NCBI GenBank assembly: GCA_019918135.1
Contig: WBZZ01001088.1
Coordinates: 371,501 to 435,500, forward strand
DNA: 64,000 nucleotides
Source of the DNA: Paulinella micropora
Taxonomy: Eukaryota > Cercozoa > Imbricatea > Euglyphida > Paulinellidae
Direction: 5' to 3'
Within the stretch, counting starts at the first letter, position 1. Each line of letters starts with the position of its first letter. Below are positions 47,220 through 56,651 of the stretch, piece by piece. The position numbers and the translations under genes are program-made. The notes below the pieces were generated by a model, which was not told the origin of the DNA, searched no databases, and worked only from the letters and a program-made list of their open reading frames with translations.

Positions 47220-50200
47220 ATGTTTGACAGACCTCACGAAGAAGTCAGTACTTGGATCCCCGCTGGTCTCGAGGATGATATTACGATTTCCGAAAGTCTC
47301 CAGAGACCACCGAAAACAGAGGCAATGCAGCGCCGCCTGCTGATGATCAAGCCAGACTATCTGTACCAAATGTCTACCGGCATGCAAGACCCCATGTTAA
47401 AACTCCTCCAGGAGAAAATGGGGTCGGACACACTAGAGTCTACCGTGGGCCAGGAGCTGCTCTCTTTTTTGACAACCTATATGGGGTTTGAGCCCGCCAA
47501 GTCTCTGCGATTCTCGTCTCTCCACGACACGCGAATTCCCCCGGAAGCGCATTGCGCGGACAAACTGCAGACACTGAGCTCACAGTCTAGGGTAGTGGAC
47601 CCTGCAAGCCTCCAGCAATGCTTGCAAGAAAAAGGAATCTGCCCCGCGCTGCCTTGTCTGATCGACCCCCCGTGCACCGTCGTGGTGGTCAACGACGGTC
47701 TAGACCTACAACAGAAAAGAACCACCGATCCCTTCCAACACACGATCGACTCTTTGGGCCAGCGCGGACACGTATTCCCGTTGCTTCTGGCTTCCTGCCT
47801 GTCGGGCAGCACGCTTCCGGCCCAAGAGAACGCGGTGACTTATTTTGAGGTGCCGGAGCCAAGCGCACTGAGCACCGACCTAAACAAGTTCAAGGTCAAG
47901 ATCTGCACGGTAGGCAACCCTACAGTAAGCGAGGAGCTCCGTGCGCTGTTGCAAGCAGGGCAACCAATCACGGTCAAGAAAGGCGTGGCCTTCACCGTCG
48001 CAGAACAACTCGTAGCGCTAGCCAACTACGTATTATTAGCGAAGCTACCGAACGACAAGGCCGAAGGGCCAAGCGGTTCTCTGACGGATTCGGAGGACTC
48101 TTCGCAAGATTTCAATATCATTGGTGGTACCCTGAAGGAACCCGCACCTGCCAAGCCCAAAGCGTTCGAGACACACGAGGACAAGTATTTCCGGTTTAGT
48201 CCAGACGACGGCGGTGTACAGCTTATGCTCACCCCTGAGACGCAAGATCTGTTAGCAAGAGCGTTGGAGAAGGGCAGAGTCAAGCTACCAGAGCCCAGAC
48301 TGAATCCTCCAGAGGGGCCGGCTTACCTGCACACGTGCGTAGTAGCTGCGGTCGTCCCGCGCTCGGAGCAAGAATCAACCAAGAATATGGTGGCACCAAA
48401 CCAGCCAATGACGACCACCATCTCGATTTCCTGTACACACTGTCAACCTGCACGGGGCTTGTCGGAAAAAAAATCTATGTGCGATGCCTGCTTGCAGAAA
48501 GAGGCCGTGCCGGGCTGCGCGCATGTGCCAGTGGGCGAGGGGAAAGCCCCGGGGTCTCGGGCACCGTCATTGTGCGATAAATGTCTGCAAAAGATGGTTG
48601 CTAAGTTGCCGAGCGTCTGCCAGCACTCGAAGTCAGCCCTGCAAGTGCCTAGGTCGGTCTCCGTCCCCACTTGTAGGAAATGCAAGAAAACAGTGACGAT
48701 CAGCTTCTCTGGATCCTTGTGCCGCGGATGCAAACACGGTTCTGCCGAGACCTCTCTGTGCCGGGCGTGCACCCAAGCCCTGGCGACCGCGGCGGTTCCT
48801 AAAGCTGGAGGTAGCGTTTCGGTGTCGCTGTGCACTAACTGTGAAGAAGGGCTGGCCCGGGCGGCGCAGTCGGTCTCGGGGTCCGGTTCGCTGTGCCGGG
48901 CGTGCACCCAAGCCCTGGCAACCGTGGCGGTCCCTAAAGCTGGAGGTAGCGTTTCGGTGTCGCTGTGCACTAACTGTGAAGAAGGGCTGGCCCGGGCGGC
49001 GCAGTCGGTCTCGGGGTCCGGTTCGCTGTGCCGGGCGTGCACCCAAGCCCTGGCAACCGTGGCGGTCCCTAAAGCTGGAGGTAGCGTTTCGGTGACGCTG
49101 TGCACTAACTGTGAAGAAGGGCTGGCCCGGGCGGCGCAGTCGGTCTCGGGGTCCGGTTCGCTGTGCCGGGCGTGCACCCAAGCCCTGGCAACCGTGGCGG
49201 TCCCTAAAGCTGGAGGTAGCGTTTCGGTGTCGCTGTGCACTAACTGTGAAGAAGGGCTGGCCCGGGCGGCGCAGTCGGTCTCGGGGTCCGGTTCGCTGTG
49301 CCGGGCGTGCACCCAAGCCCTGGCAACCGTGGCGGTCCCTAAAGCTGGAGGTAGCGTTTCGGTGACGCTGTGCACTAACTGTGAAGAAGGGCTGGCCCGG
49401 GCGGCGCAGTCGGTCTCGGGGTCCGGTTCGCTGTGCCGGGCGTGCACCCAAGCCCTGGCAACCGTGGCGGTCCCTAAAGCTGGAGGTAGCGTTTCGGTGT
49501 CGCTGTGCACTAACTGTGAAGAAGGGCTGGCCCGGGCGGCGCAGTCGGTCTCGGGGTCAGGTTCGCTGTGCCAGACGTGCACCCAAGCCCTGGCGACCGC
49601 GACCGTGGCGGTTTCTAAAGCTGGAGGTAGCGTTTCGGTGTCACTGTGCACTAATTGTGAAGAAGGGCTGGCCCGGGCGGCGCAGTCGGTCTCGGGTTCC
49701 GGTTCGCTGTGCCGGGCGTGCACTAAGGCCATGGCGACCGTGACGGTTCCTAAAGCTGGAGGTAGCGTTTCGGTGTCGCTGTGCACTAACTGTGAAGAAG
49801 GGCTGGCCCGGGCGGCGCAGTCGGTCTCGGGGTCCGGTTCGCTGTGTCGGGCGTGCACCCAAGCCCTGGCGACCGCGACCGTGGCGGTTCCTAAAGAGGG
49901 AGGTAGCGTTTCGTTGTCGCTGTGCACTAACTGCGAAAAAAACCCAACAGCGCAGTCGGTCTTAAAGTCAGGTTCACTGCGCCAGGCGCGCACTAAGGCC
50001 ATGGCGACCGCGACCGTGGCGGTTCCTAAAGCTGGAGGTAGCGTTTCGGTGTCGCTGTGCACTAACTGTGAAGAAGGGCTGGCCCGGGCGGCGCAGTCGG
50101 TCTCGGGGTCCGGTTCGCTGTGTCGGGCGTGCACCCAAGCCCTGGCGACCGCGACCGTGGCGGTTCCTAAAGAGGGAGGTAGCGTTTCGTTGTCGCTGTG

Positions 50201-50762
50201 CACTAACTGCGAAAAAAACCAAACGGCGCAGTCGGTCCCTGGGTCTGCGCGCGATGCGTACAAGGACTGCGTCAGTGTGAGTATCTCCTGCGACGTGTGC
50301 TCAGGTAGAGAAGCCGCTGCCAACAATGAAACGGCCATCAATTCTCGTACGGACGCTACGGACAAGGTGAAGACAAGTTCGGCGTTGCTGCCCTTCTGTG
50401 ATCCTAGCTTTTCCTTGTACCAGCCAGAAGAAGCCAGCGGACTGCGAACGCAGGTTAAAACCACTATGCCTTGTTTCGAAAGCTTCGAAAGCTTCGAAAG
50501 CTTCGAAGTTCCCTATAATTCGGGCGAACCCCAAATTTCTCCTAAAGACATCTTCGGGACCTGTTTTGACAGCTTTAGCCTTGACAACCCACAAACAACC
50601 TCTGGACAACAGCAGCAAACAACCTCTGGACAACAGCAGCAAACCAGTGGGTCAAACTTGGTGTGTACTGACTCTTTTTCGCTGTTCGAAGACGACGCGC
50701 AGAAGCAGGCTGGAGAAATTAAATCTCCGGCCATAACCGTCTTTTCAACCCCACTATTCTAA
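47220..50762 (+). CDS. Large protein with 45-aa tandem CxxC zinc-bead repeats
   Basis: 1180 aa. Residues 1-400 are unrecognised. From about 405 on there are CxxC pairs, first diverged (CTHCQPA, CDACLQK, CDKCLQK), then about 11 tandem 45-aa units, each with CRAC and CTNC (spacing 20 residues inside a unit, 17 between units). Each unit can bind one zinc or pair with its neighbour. Two units have lost cysteines (CEKNPTA-type ends, RQARTKAM). The C-terminus has FESFESFES, a duplicated TTSGQQQQ, and three C-x(1-2)-SFSL motifs (about 1060, 1115 and 1145), likely repeated docking peptides. No membrane segment. Could be a scaffold or tegument-like protein; function unknown. Confidence 0.85.
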   Translation: MFDRPHEEVSTWIPAGLEDDITISESLQRPPKTEAMQRRLLMIKPDYLYQMSTGMQDPMLKLLQEKMGSDTLESTVGQELLSFLTTYMGFEPAKSLRFSSLHDTRIPPEAHCADKLQTLSSQSRVVDPASLQQCLQEKGICPALPCLIDPPCTVVVVNDGLDLQQKRTTDPFQHTIDSLGQRGHVFPLLLASCLSGSTLPAQENAVTYFEVPEPSALSTDLNKFKVKICTVGNPTVSEELRALLQAGQPITVKKGVAFTVAEQLVALANYVLLAKLPNDKAEGPSGSLTDSEDSSQDFNIIGGTLKEPAPAKPKAFETHEDKYFRFSPDDGGVQLMLTPETQDLLARALEKGRVKLPEPRLNPPEGPAYLHTCVVAAVVPRSEQESTKNMVAPNQPMTTTISISCTHCQPARGLSEKKSMCDACLQKEAVPGCAHVPVGEGKAPGSRAPSLCDKCLQKMVAKLPSVCQHSKSALQVPRSVSVPTCRKCKKTVTISFSGSLCRGCKHGSAETSLCRACTQALATAAVPKAGGSVSVSLCTNCEEGLARAAQSVSGSGSLCRACTQALATVAVPKAGGSVSVSLCTNCEEGLARAAQSVSGSGSLCRACTQALATVAVPKAGGSVSVTLCTNCEEGLARAAQSVSGSGSLCRACTQALATVAVPKAGGSVSVSLCTNCEEGLARAAQSVSGSGSLCRACTQALATVAVPKAGGSVSVTLCTNCEEGLARAAQSVSGSGSLCRACTQALATVAVPKAGGSVSVSLCTNCEEGLARAAQSVSGSGSLCQTCTQALATATVAVSKAGGSVSVSLCTNCEEGLARAAQSVSGSGSLCRACTKAMATVTVPKAGGSVSVSLCTNCEEGLARAAQSVSGSGSLCRACTQALATATVAVPKEGGSVSLSLCTNCEKNPTAQSVLKSGSLRQARTKAMATATVAVPKAGGSVSVSLCTNCEEGLARAAQSVSGSGSLCRACTQALATATVAVPKEGGSVSLSLCTNCEKNQTAQSVPGSARDAYKDCVSVSISCDVCSGREAAANNETAINSRTDATDKVKTSSALLPFCDPSFSLYQPEEASGLRTQVKTTMPCFESFESFESFEVPYNSGEPQISPKDIFGTCFDSFSLDNPQTTSGQQQQTTSGQQQQTSGSNLVCTDSFSLFEDDAQKQAGEIKSPAITVFSTPLF
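48750..50250 (+). repeat. 135-bp tandem repeat array
   Basis: Units of 135 bp (144 with 3-codon insertions) code for the 45-aa CxxC repeat. Units from about 48890 to 49560 are almost identical, differing at single bases (SVSLCT versus SVTLCT), which indicates recent expansion. Confidence 0.95.
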
Positions 50763-50992
50763 GCTGTCGTCAACATGCACTCTCGCTCTTTTTTTTTCTT
50801 TAGTCTACCAGACGAAAAATGAAACACACGTGGGGGGGAATTTGGGTTCGGTAAAATTTTTTAATTTAAAAAAAAACTTTTTGTCCGTGGTCTTTCTCTC
50901 TAGGTTTTTCTTTGGTTGCTGTTGGACATGGAAGAAAAAAAAAAGCCAGGCTACAAGATGAGGCACGCTCTATTTAACGTCGTTTTAAAATA

Positions 50993-53900
50993 CTAAATAT
51001 TTTTTTTTGTTGTCTTTGTTCGTCGCTGTGCCTCGGGCTTCATGTTCTTCTTCTTCTTTATCTTCTCCTGCTGAGGCTCTGGTTCCAAGGTCTCTGTTGC
51101 CTCCTCCTCCCTTTCATTTTCTAGGAGATTCCGTCTTTCTTCCTGGTGCTGCAATCGATATCCCCTGAGTTGCTGAGTGTCTATTTTCGAACGCCGGCAC
51201 CTGTTTACACATCTGTGGATAGCTAACCAGAGCGAGCAACAGATAGCTAATGTTATAATGGGTATCAAGATCACTATGGCGTAGCGCACGAGGTACATGG
51301 CCATCCAGCCCGACTTGAGCAGGTCGCACACGATGGGCACGTCCTTCGAGCCGTCGGTGCGGACGTAGTGGTCGTCGCGGCACGTGTGGAACAAGTGGTT
51401 TTTCTTGTAGCACAGGAAGCCCAGGATCTTGGGCTTAGTCAGCTTGCACTCCGGAGCGTGGGGCGCTAGGCAGCTGTAGTCCAGCGTGGTCGCGATTTGG
51501 GCCGTGCAGTCGGCCGCCTTCTCGACCCACTTGCCTACGTCCTTGAAGAAATTAGTCGTGTCCTTCTTGAACGCGTCCCAGCGCCGCGCAGAAAACGCCC
51601 GCACCACCTGCGCCCACGGGTCCCGACGAGCTTCCGGCAACTTGACGACCGGCACGCTGATGATTTCGGCTATGACGTATTCGCTCGGTACGGTCGAGTG
51701 CACATAGCCGCTCACGACCGACTGGAACAGCCCGGCGTTGGCCAGCGAGGCCCCGAGGTCGCTGACGTCGGCGGACCATTGGGTCCATTTGGCGCTCGCG
51801 TTCCGCAGTGCCTGATCGGTCACGCTGATGTTGGCCACCGCCTTCCGCGCTGCCTCCAGGTTGCTGTCAAAGTTTAACAGCACCAGCTTCGTCTGGTTCA
51901 GTGTGTCTTCCAGCTGCCGGGCGAGTGCGTTGGCATTCGCGGCCGAACGCCGCAGGTAGTCCTCGTTCTGGGCGAACGAGGACAGCAGCACGGCGCGCAG
52001 GGCCGCGATCTCTAGCTCCCAGTCATTGAGCAAGTTCGCCAGCGCCGTCGCGTTGTCGGCCTTGGCCACGTTAGCCAGCATGCTCGCGGTCACGGCCGCC
52101 GTCATGGCCGCGGCCAGCGCCGCCGCCGTGCCCGTGCTGGCCGCGCCGGTCTGCATCTGGAGCCACATGTGCTCGATAGTGCCGCTGGCCACGCCACCCG
52201 CGGCCGCGGCGGGTGTCGCGAAGAAGCTGTCCGTGGTCTGGCCGCCGACGACCGAATGGTCGAGCGGCACGGACAGGCACTCCAGCGTCGGATCGGTCGA
52301 CATCTGCGCGCCCACCAGGACGCGCAGCCACAGGCCACTCGTGCCGTTCGCGAGCGCCGCCGCCACTGCCGGCAGGTCGGTGCCCGGCACGTCCACGTAG
52401 TACAGGCCCTGCGCCGTCGGGTACTGCAGGTCGGACTGGAAAAGCGTCGTGTTGTCGCGCGACACCTGCAACCGCATCGGCCTGGCCGCGCCGCCGCCCG
52501 CGTCCAGGCCGGTGCGGAAGCGCAGGCGCAGCCCGGGCTCGCCCGCCACGGGCGACCGCGGCTCGATCTGCGCGGTGCCGTCGATCGGGCACCACGTTGC
52601 GACCTCGTCGCGGCGCGCGAAGCTCGTGCCGGGCACGTCGAAATTCAGGCGCGAGGACCAGTTCAGCGGCCGCAGCGCCAGGAGCCCGTCCGCGCAGCCC
52701 ATGTTGTCGAGCGTCTCCCCGCCGAGAAAGTTAGGCGACGGCCACCAGTGCGTGCGCAGCAGCTGGCACAGCGGGCCCTCGGGCGCGCCGTTCTCTTCGC
52801 AGCGCCGGCGCTGCCACGGCACCCCGTTCAGCAGGTGCTTGCGCGAGTCCACGGGCGAACGCCCCAGGCGCGTCGGGTTCAGGCGCGCGCTCAAGTGTTG
52901 GCGCTTCCAGAACTCGGCCTGCGTTTCGCCCTGCACGGTCGCGCGGTTGCTCAGGTGGTGCGGCACGCACTCGCCGGCAGCGGCGCAGCCGTCCGCAACC
53001 GCCACGCAACCGAGCGGGAACAGCAGGTGCCTGTTTTGCTCAATTAGCCCGCGCTCGTCCTCGGGAAAGAACATGACGTAGTCACTATACCGCAGCGCCT
53101 GGTTCGGGTGCCCGCTGACCTCCTCGGGCAACACGTCGTACACGTAGCTGTAGTTGTCGCGGATCCCGCACCAGTGGTGCAGGCACGACAGGTAGCCCAG
53201 CACGAGCACCAATTCGGCCGGCAGCTGGTGCGGCACCAGCAGGCTCAAATTCTGCGTGTACGTCAGCCCCGAGTCTAAATTTTTTAGCTGTAAGGTAAAT
53301 CTCTGGCGCGTCTCCACGTGCCTGAGCTGCCACAGCGGCAGGAGCCTGGTCGTGCTGAACCCGGCCGTCAGCGTGTCGCAGTTGGCCACGTCGGGCGGCA
53401 CGGTCCACGCGCTGTCGCCCAGCGCGGGCGGGACCTGCGGAGCGCGCAGCTGGGCGGGCGCGCGAGTGAAGAAGGGCCGCTGCGACAGGTCTACGTCGTC
53501 GGGCAGGTCGCCCGCCACGTCGATCAGCACCTGCGTCATCTCGCGCTGGCGCAGAAAACGGGTCGCCTGCTGCGCCGAGTACAGGAGCAGGTACTGCAGC
53601 GTGGCGGCGTTGGTCACGTTAGAGCGCTGCCGCAGCAGTGCCGACTGGGGCTCGATGTCGGCCCAGTGCGTGGAGCAGTACTTGTAGTCCTCGTTCGACG
53701 GCTGCCGCGCCGTCTGCCAGGGCCCCAGCCGCGGGACGGCGTCTGGTTCGAGCTGCAGCGCCAGCTCCAGCAGGTTGCTGTTGAAGAAGAGCCTGTTGTC
53801 GGGCAAACTCTTGACGGCGGCGGCGCACCACACACTCATCAGCTCGCTGAGCTCCCGCTCCGACGTGATCGTCTCTTCGCGCGCGCCGAGCGGCATGAAG

Positions 53901-55984
53901 CCGCCGTAGAACTCATCGGTCAGTTCTGTGCCGAAGGAGTCCCCGCACATATCAGTAGTTAGCTCGAGCGTGGCTTCCTCCACGGCGGGTTCCCACGGCG
54001 GAATGTTGGGCTCGCGCAGGCAGCGCGACCTCGTCACGTTCAGCCAGCAGTGGCAGGCGTTGTCCGGGCGCGGCGCGTCGGTGCCGAGCGCGGGTGGCTC
54101 GCAGCCCGCGGGCCCGATCAGCTTCATGATGTCCCTGAACGTGAACCAGTTGTCGCTCTGCTCGAGCAGGAACTGCGGGTCGCAGAAGATGCGCACGGTG
54201 TGCAGCAACAGCCAGCGCACGCGGTTCATGCCCGGGCCCACCGAGTGCTGGTCGTTGAGGAAATAGGCCCAGCGCCCGAATTTCCCTGCCTCGTTCGGGT
54301 TGTTGCCGACGCTCTTGTTCCAGTACTCAGCGATGGTCAGCGGCTCGGCCGACAGCAGCCAGGAAGGGTTCAGATCCTCGGTGGTCGGGACGTAGGTCTC
54401 GTAGTTCCACCGGACCTCCGGGTCTTGCAGCGCCCAGCTAGCGAAGCCCTCGTTCCCCGGCAGGGTTTCCGGCAGGGTGTCCTGCTCAAACTGCATCACT
54501 GCCGTAAAACGGAACCAGTACGGATCGCTCGGATCGTTCACGCGGGCGAAGCCCAGCGGCGGCACGCCCCCCTCCGCTAGCAAATGTAAGTTGGAACGCT
54601 CGGCCGCCTGCTCGGCGTAGGCGAACAGCATAGACGCCAGGGCGCGGCGTGAGCGCTCCGACGTCTGTAACTCGCGCACCTCAGCCAGCGTGGAGCGGGC
54701 CATGTCCAGCAGCCCCGCCAGGTCCACCGTAAACTCGGCCATCAGCGTGCCCTGCACTCTGCCCTGTGCCAGGAGCGTCAAGAACAGCGCGTTCACGGCG
54801 TTGGTCTCCTCGTTCATCGACCCCTCGAAAGTCTGCAAATCTAAGAACGCCGCATTTGTGCTCCGGTTGAAGTCCTCTAGCATGGATTTTTCCTGCCGCA
54901 CGAACGAATCGATCGTCGCGTTCAGGCTCTTAAAGTCGTCCGACATCTCGTCTACCTCCTGCCTCTGCTTATTAAGATTATTGATGTTCAACAACAAGTA
55001 CTGCAGCGTGTCGTTCTGCTTTTTGCCTACATTTGAGAGATTCTTGAGCGCGTTGTCGTAGATCTGCGCCGTCTTGTCCATCACGGCCTGCATCTCTTTG
55101 AGCCCCTTGAAGCCGGTGCTGAACACGCGCTGGAAATCTTTCTGCGCCTGGTCCGAGATAGCTTCCGTTATTCTTTCGTCGTAGCAGCTGCCCGTGCCGG
55201 GCGTGTCCCCGGGGTGGGGGGCACCCATCGTGCTCGTAATGTTGACGCAAACACCCTGCGACAACGCCGAGCCACCACTGGGCACGGCACAGTACTGGCC
55301 GACCTTGCACGGTTGGGGGCAGCTCAGGGCCGCCCCGCTGTACACTGACAGCTTGGCCTTGGCCATGCAGGAAGCAATGCCCTGCATACAAACCATGTCT
55401 GAGGTGCCCAGCAGGCACATCCTACTGTCCACGCAGAACCTGAACAGCTCCTTCGACATGAAGTTGTACACGTAACAAACGTAACGACCGGGATAGCCCG
55501 CATTGAGGTCCTTGCATTCAGCTGCACCGTCGGCCTGGCAGAACTCGACGCCTTCCGACACTTGCTGCAACTGCCGGCGCCTGTTTTTTTGCGCGGCCTG
55601 TTCTTGCAAGGCCCGCAGCGAATATTCCGCCAGCGCCGATTCCCGTTCGTTGGCGCCCGCCAGCTGCGCCTCGTTCTGCAATTGGTTGCACACACTAAAG
55701 GTGCGCCGGTTCGTGCCTTCTGGTACGTAGCCCAGCAGGTTGCGTTCTACGATTGACTCGGGCGGTGATACGGTCAGGGTCCCTTGCAACAAGCCCCGCA
55801 GCCCCGCCCCGATGGCCGCGCCTTCGACTTGGAACTGTAAGATGCCCTCGGCCTGGCTGGAGGCCAGATCCTCTTGGTCAAAAGAAAGCTCCAGCAACGT
55901 GGAATCCCCGCCATCCGAACTGCGGTAGCTAGACACTACGTTCAGGGCGTGGCAGGCCGTGGCTAGTATGGCTAAAGCCAGCAT
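50993..55984 (-). CDS. Large type I membrane protein with coiled-coil segments
   Basis: 1663 aa from ATG 55984. Signal peptide MLALAILATACHALN; Cys-rich section about 150-250 (CQADGAAECKDLNAGYPG ... CPQPCKVGQYCAVP); coiled-coil-like helices about 280-420 (LNKQRQEVDEMSDDFKSL) and 1350-1500 (AALAAAMTAAVTASMLANVA, ALARQLEDTLNQTKL). One strong membrane helix at about 1560-1588 (YAIVILIPIITLAICC) and a basic cytoplasmic tail. Multiple N-glycosylation sites and RRRQLQQ/SRRALA motifs. The two helical heptad regions around a globular centre recall trimeric viral surface or fusion proteins, but no family is recognised. With the HYR protein, a candidate envelope protein. Confidence 0.8.
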   Translation of the reverse strand: MLALAILATACHALNVVSSYRSSDGGDSTLLELSFDQEDLASSQAEGILQFQVEGAAIGAGLRGLLQGTLTVSPPESIVERNLLGYVPEGTNRRTFSVCNQLQNEAQLAGANERESALAEYSLRALQEQAAQKNRRRQLQQVSEGVEFCQADGAAECKDLNAGYPGRYVCYVYNFMSKELFRFCVDSRMCLLGTSDMVCMQGIASCMAKAKLSVYSGAALSCPQPCKVGQYCAVPSGGSALSQGVCVNITSTMGAPHPGDTPGTGSCYDERITEAISDQAQKDFQRVFSTGFKGLKEMQAVMDKTAQIYDNALKNLSNVGKKQNDTLQYLLLNINNLNKQRQEVDEMSDDFKSLNATIDSFVRQEKSMLEDFNRSTNAAFLDLQTFEGSMNEETNAVNALFLTLLAQGRVQGTLMAEFTVDLAGLLDMARSTLAEVRELQTSERSRRALASMLFAYAEQAAERSNLHLLAEGGVPPLGFARVNDPSDPYWFRFTAVMQFEQDTLPETLPGNEGFASWALQDPEVRWNYETYVPTTEDLNPSWLLSAEPLTIAEYWNKSVGNNPNEAGKFGRWAYFLNDQHSVGPGMNRVRWLLLHTVRIFCDPQFLLEQSDNWFTFRDIMKLIGPAGCEPPALGTDAPRPDNACHCWLNVTRSRCLREPNIPPWEPAVEEATLELTTDMCGDSFGTELTDEFYGGFMPLGAREETITSERELSELMSVWCAAAVKSLPDNRLFFNSNLLELALQLEPDAVPRLGPWQTARQPSNEDYKYCSTHWADIEPQSALLRQRSNVTNAATLQYLLLYSAQQATRFLRQREMTQVLIDVAGDLPDDVDLSQRPFFTRAPAQLRAPQVPPALGDSAWTVPPDVANCDTLTAGFSTTRLLPLWQLRHVETRQRFTLQLKNLDSGLTYTQNLSLLVPHQLPAELVLVLGYLSCLHHWCGIRDNYSYVYDVLPEEVSGHPNQALRYSDYVMFFPEDERGLIEQNRHLLFPLGCVAVADGCAAAGECVPHHLSNRATVQGETQAEFWKRQHLSARLNPTRLGRSPVDSRKHLLNGVPWQRRRCEENGAPEGPLCQLLRTHWWPSPNFLGGETLDNMGCADGLLALRPLNWSSRLNFDVPGTSFARRDEVATWCPIDGTAQIEPRSPVAGEPGLRLRFRTGLDAGGGAARPMRLQVSRDNTTLFQSDLQYPTAQGLYYVDVPGTDLPAVAAALANGTSGLWLRVLVGAQMSTDPTLECLSVPLDHSVVGGQTTDSFFATPAAAAGGVASGTIEHMWLQMQTGAASTGTAAALAAAMTAAVTASMLANVAKADNATALANLLNDWELEIAALRAVLLSSFAQNEDYLRRSAANANALARQLEDTLNQTKLVLLNFDSNLEAARKAVANISVTDQALRNASAKWTQWSADVSDLGASLANAGLFQSVVSGYVHSTVPSEYVIAEIISVPVVKLPEARRDPWAQVVRAFSARRWDAFKKDTTNFFKDVGKWVEKAADCTAQIATTLDYSCLAPHAPECKLTKPKILGFLCYKKNHLFHTCRDDHYVRTDGSKDVPIVCDLLKSGWMAMYLVRYAIVILIPIITLAICCSLWLAIHRCVNRCRRSKIDTQQLRGYRLQHQEERRNLLENEREEEATETLEPEPQQEKIKKKKNMKPEAQRRTKTTKKNI

Positions 55985-56651
55985 GGAGAATGCGAAACGT
56001 TGGATCTAGAGAAAAAAAAGAAAGCAAGAGAGGGGGAGGGGAAACAAGGAAGAAGGGGGCAGGGAAGGATTTTTTTCTTTTGGAGAATATTCAGCCCAGA
56101 AGTAATTAAAGGAACAAAAAAAAAATCCAGGCTAGGGCGTGTTTTTACCTTGCCGTCCTTTCAACCCGACTCCCCCCTTTCCTGCCTCTGACCGCTGGCT
56201 TCTTGCTAGTCTTCTTTTTGTCACCCCAGCCCCCCCGAACCCTCTTCTTTTTTTTTCTTTTGCCCTGGCCCACCATTTTTTTTAGGGGGGAGGGGAGGAG
56301 TTCGTACAGGGCTTTTTTTTAAAAACCAACTCCCCCCCAAAAAAAAAGAAAAGCGGACACTGCAACCAAACCCCCTCCCCGCTAATTCCGTGGTTCGATC
56401 AACTCCCTGCACACTTGTCTTGCCAACCTAATTCTTTCCTCCTCCCCTTTTTTGGTTTTTTTTTTGTTTTCTGTTGTTCTTCGGTCTTTTTTAGTGTTCT
56501 TTTTTTTTTTTTTTTTTTTGCTCCCCGTTCCTATCACCGTCCCTTTCTTCCCTTTTTTTTGGGGGGGGGGTTCCCCTCGACTCTTTTGTCTTTTAACCTG
56601 CCAAAAAAAAGTGCGGGGAAGAGAACGACGCCACGTGCCTGACACGCCAGG
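55985..56651. other. Divergent intergenic region
   Basis: T-rich with long T tracts (T19 at about 56500) and G10. Contains promoters for the membrane protein and the DH-PH gene. No gene seen. Confidence 0.6.

Noticed and set aside
48443-50464. 673-aa open frame on the minus strand
   Set aside because: It is the antisense shadow of the 135-bp repeat array; the plus frame has clear CxxC units and a full-length gene.
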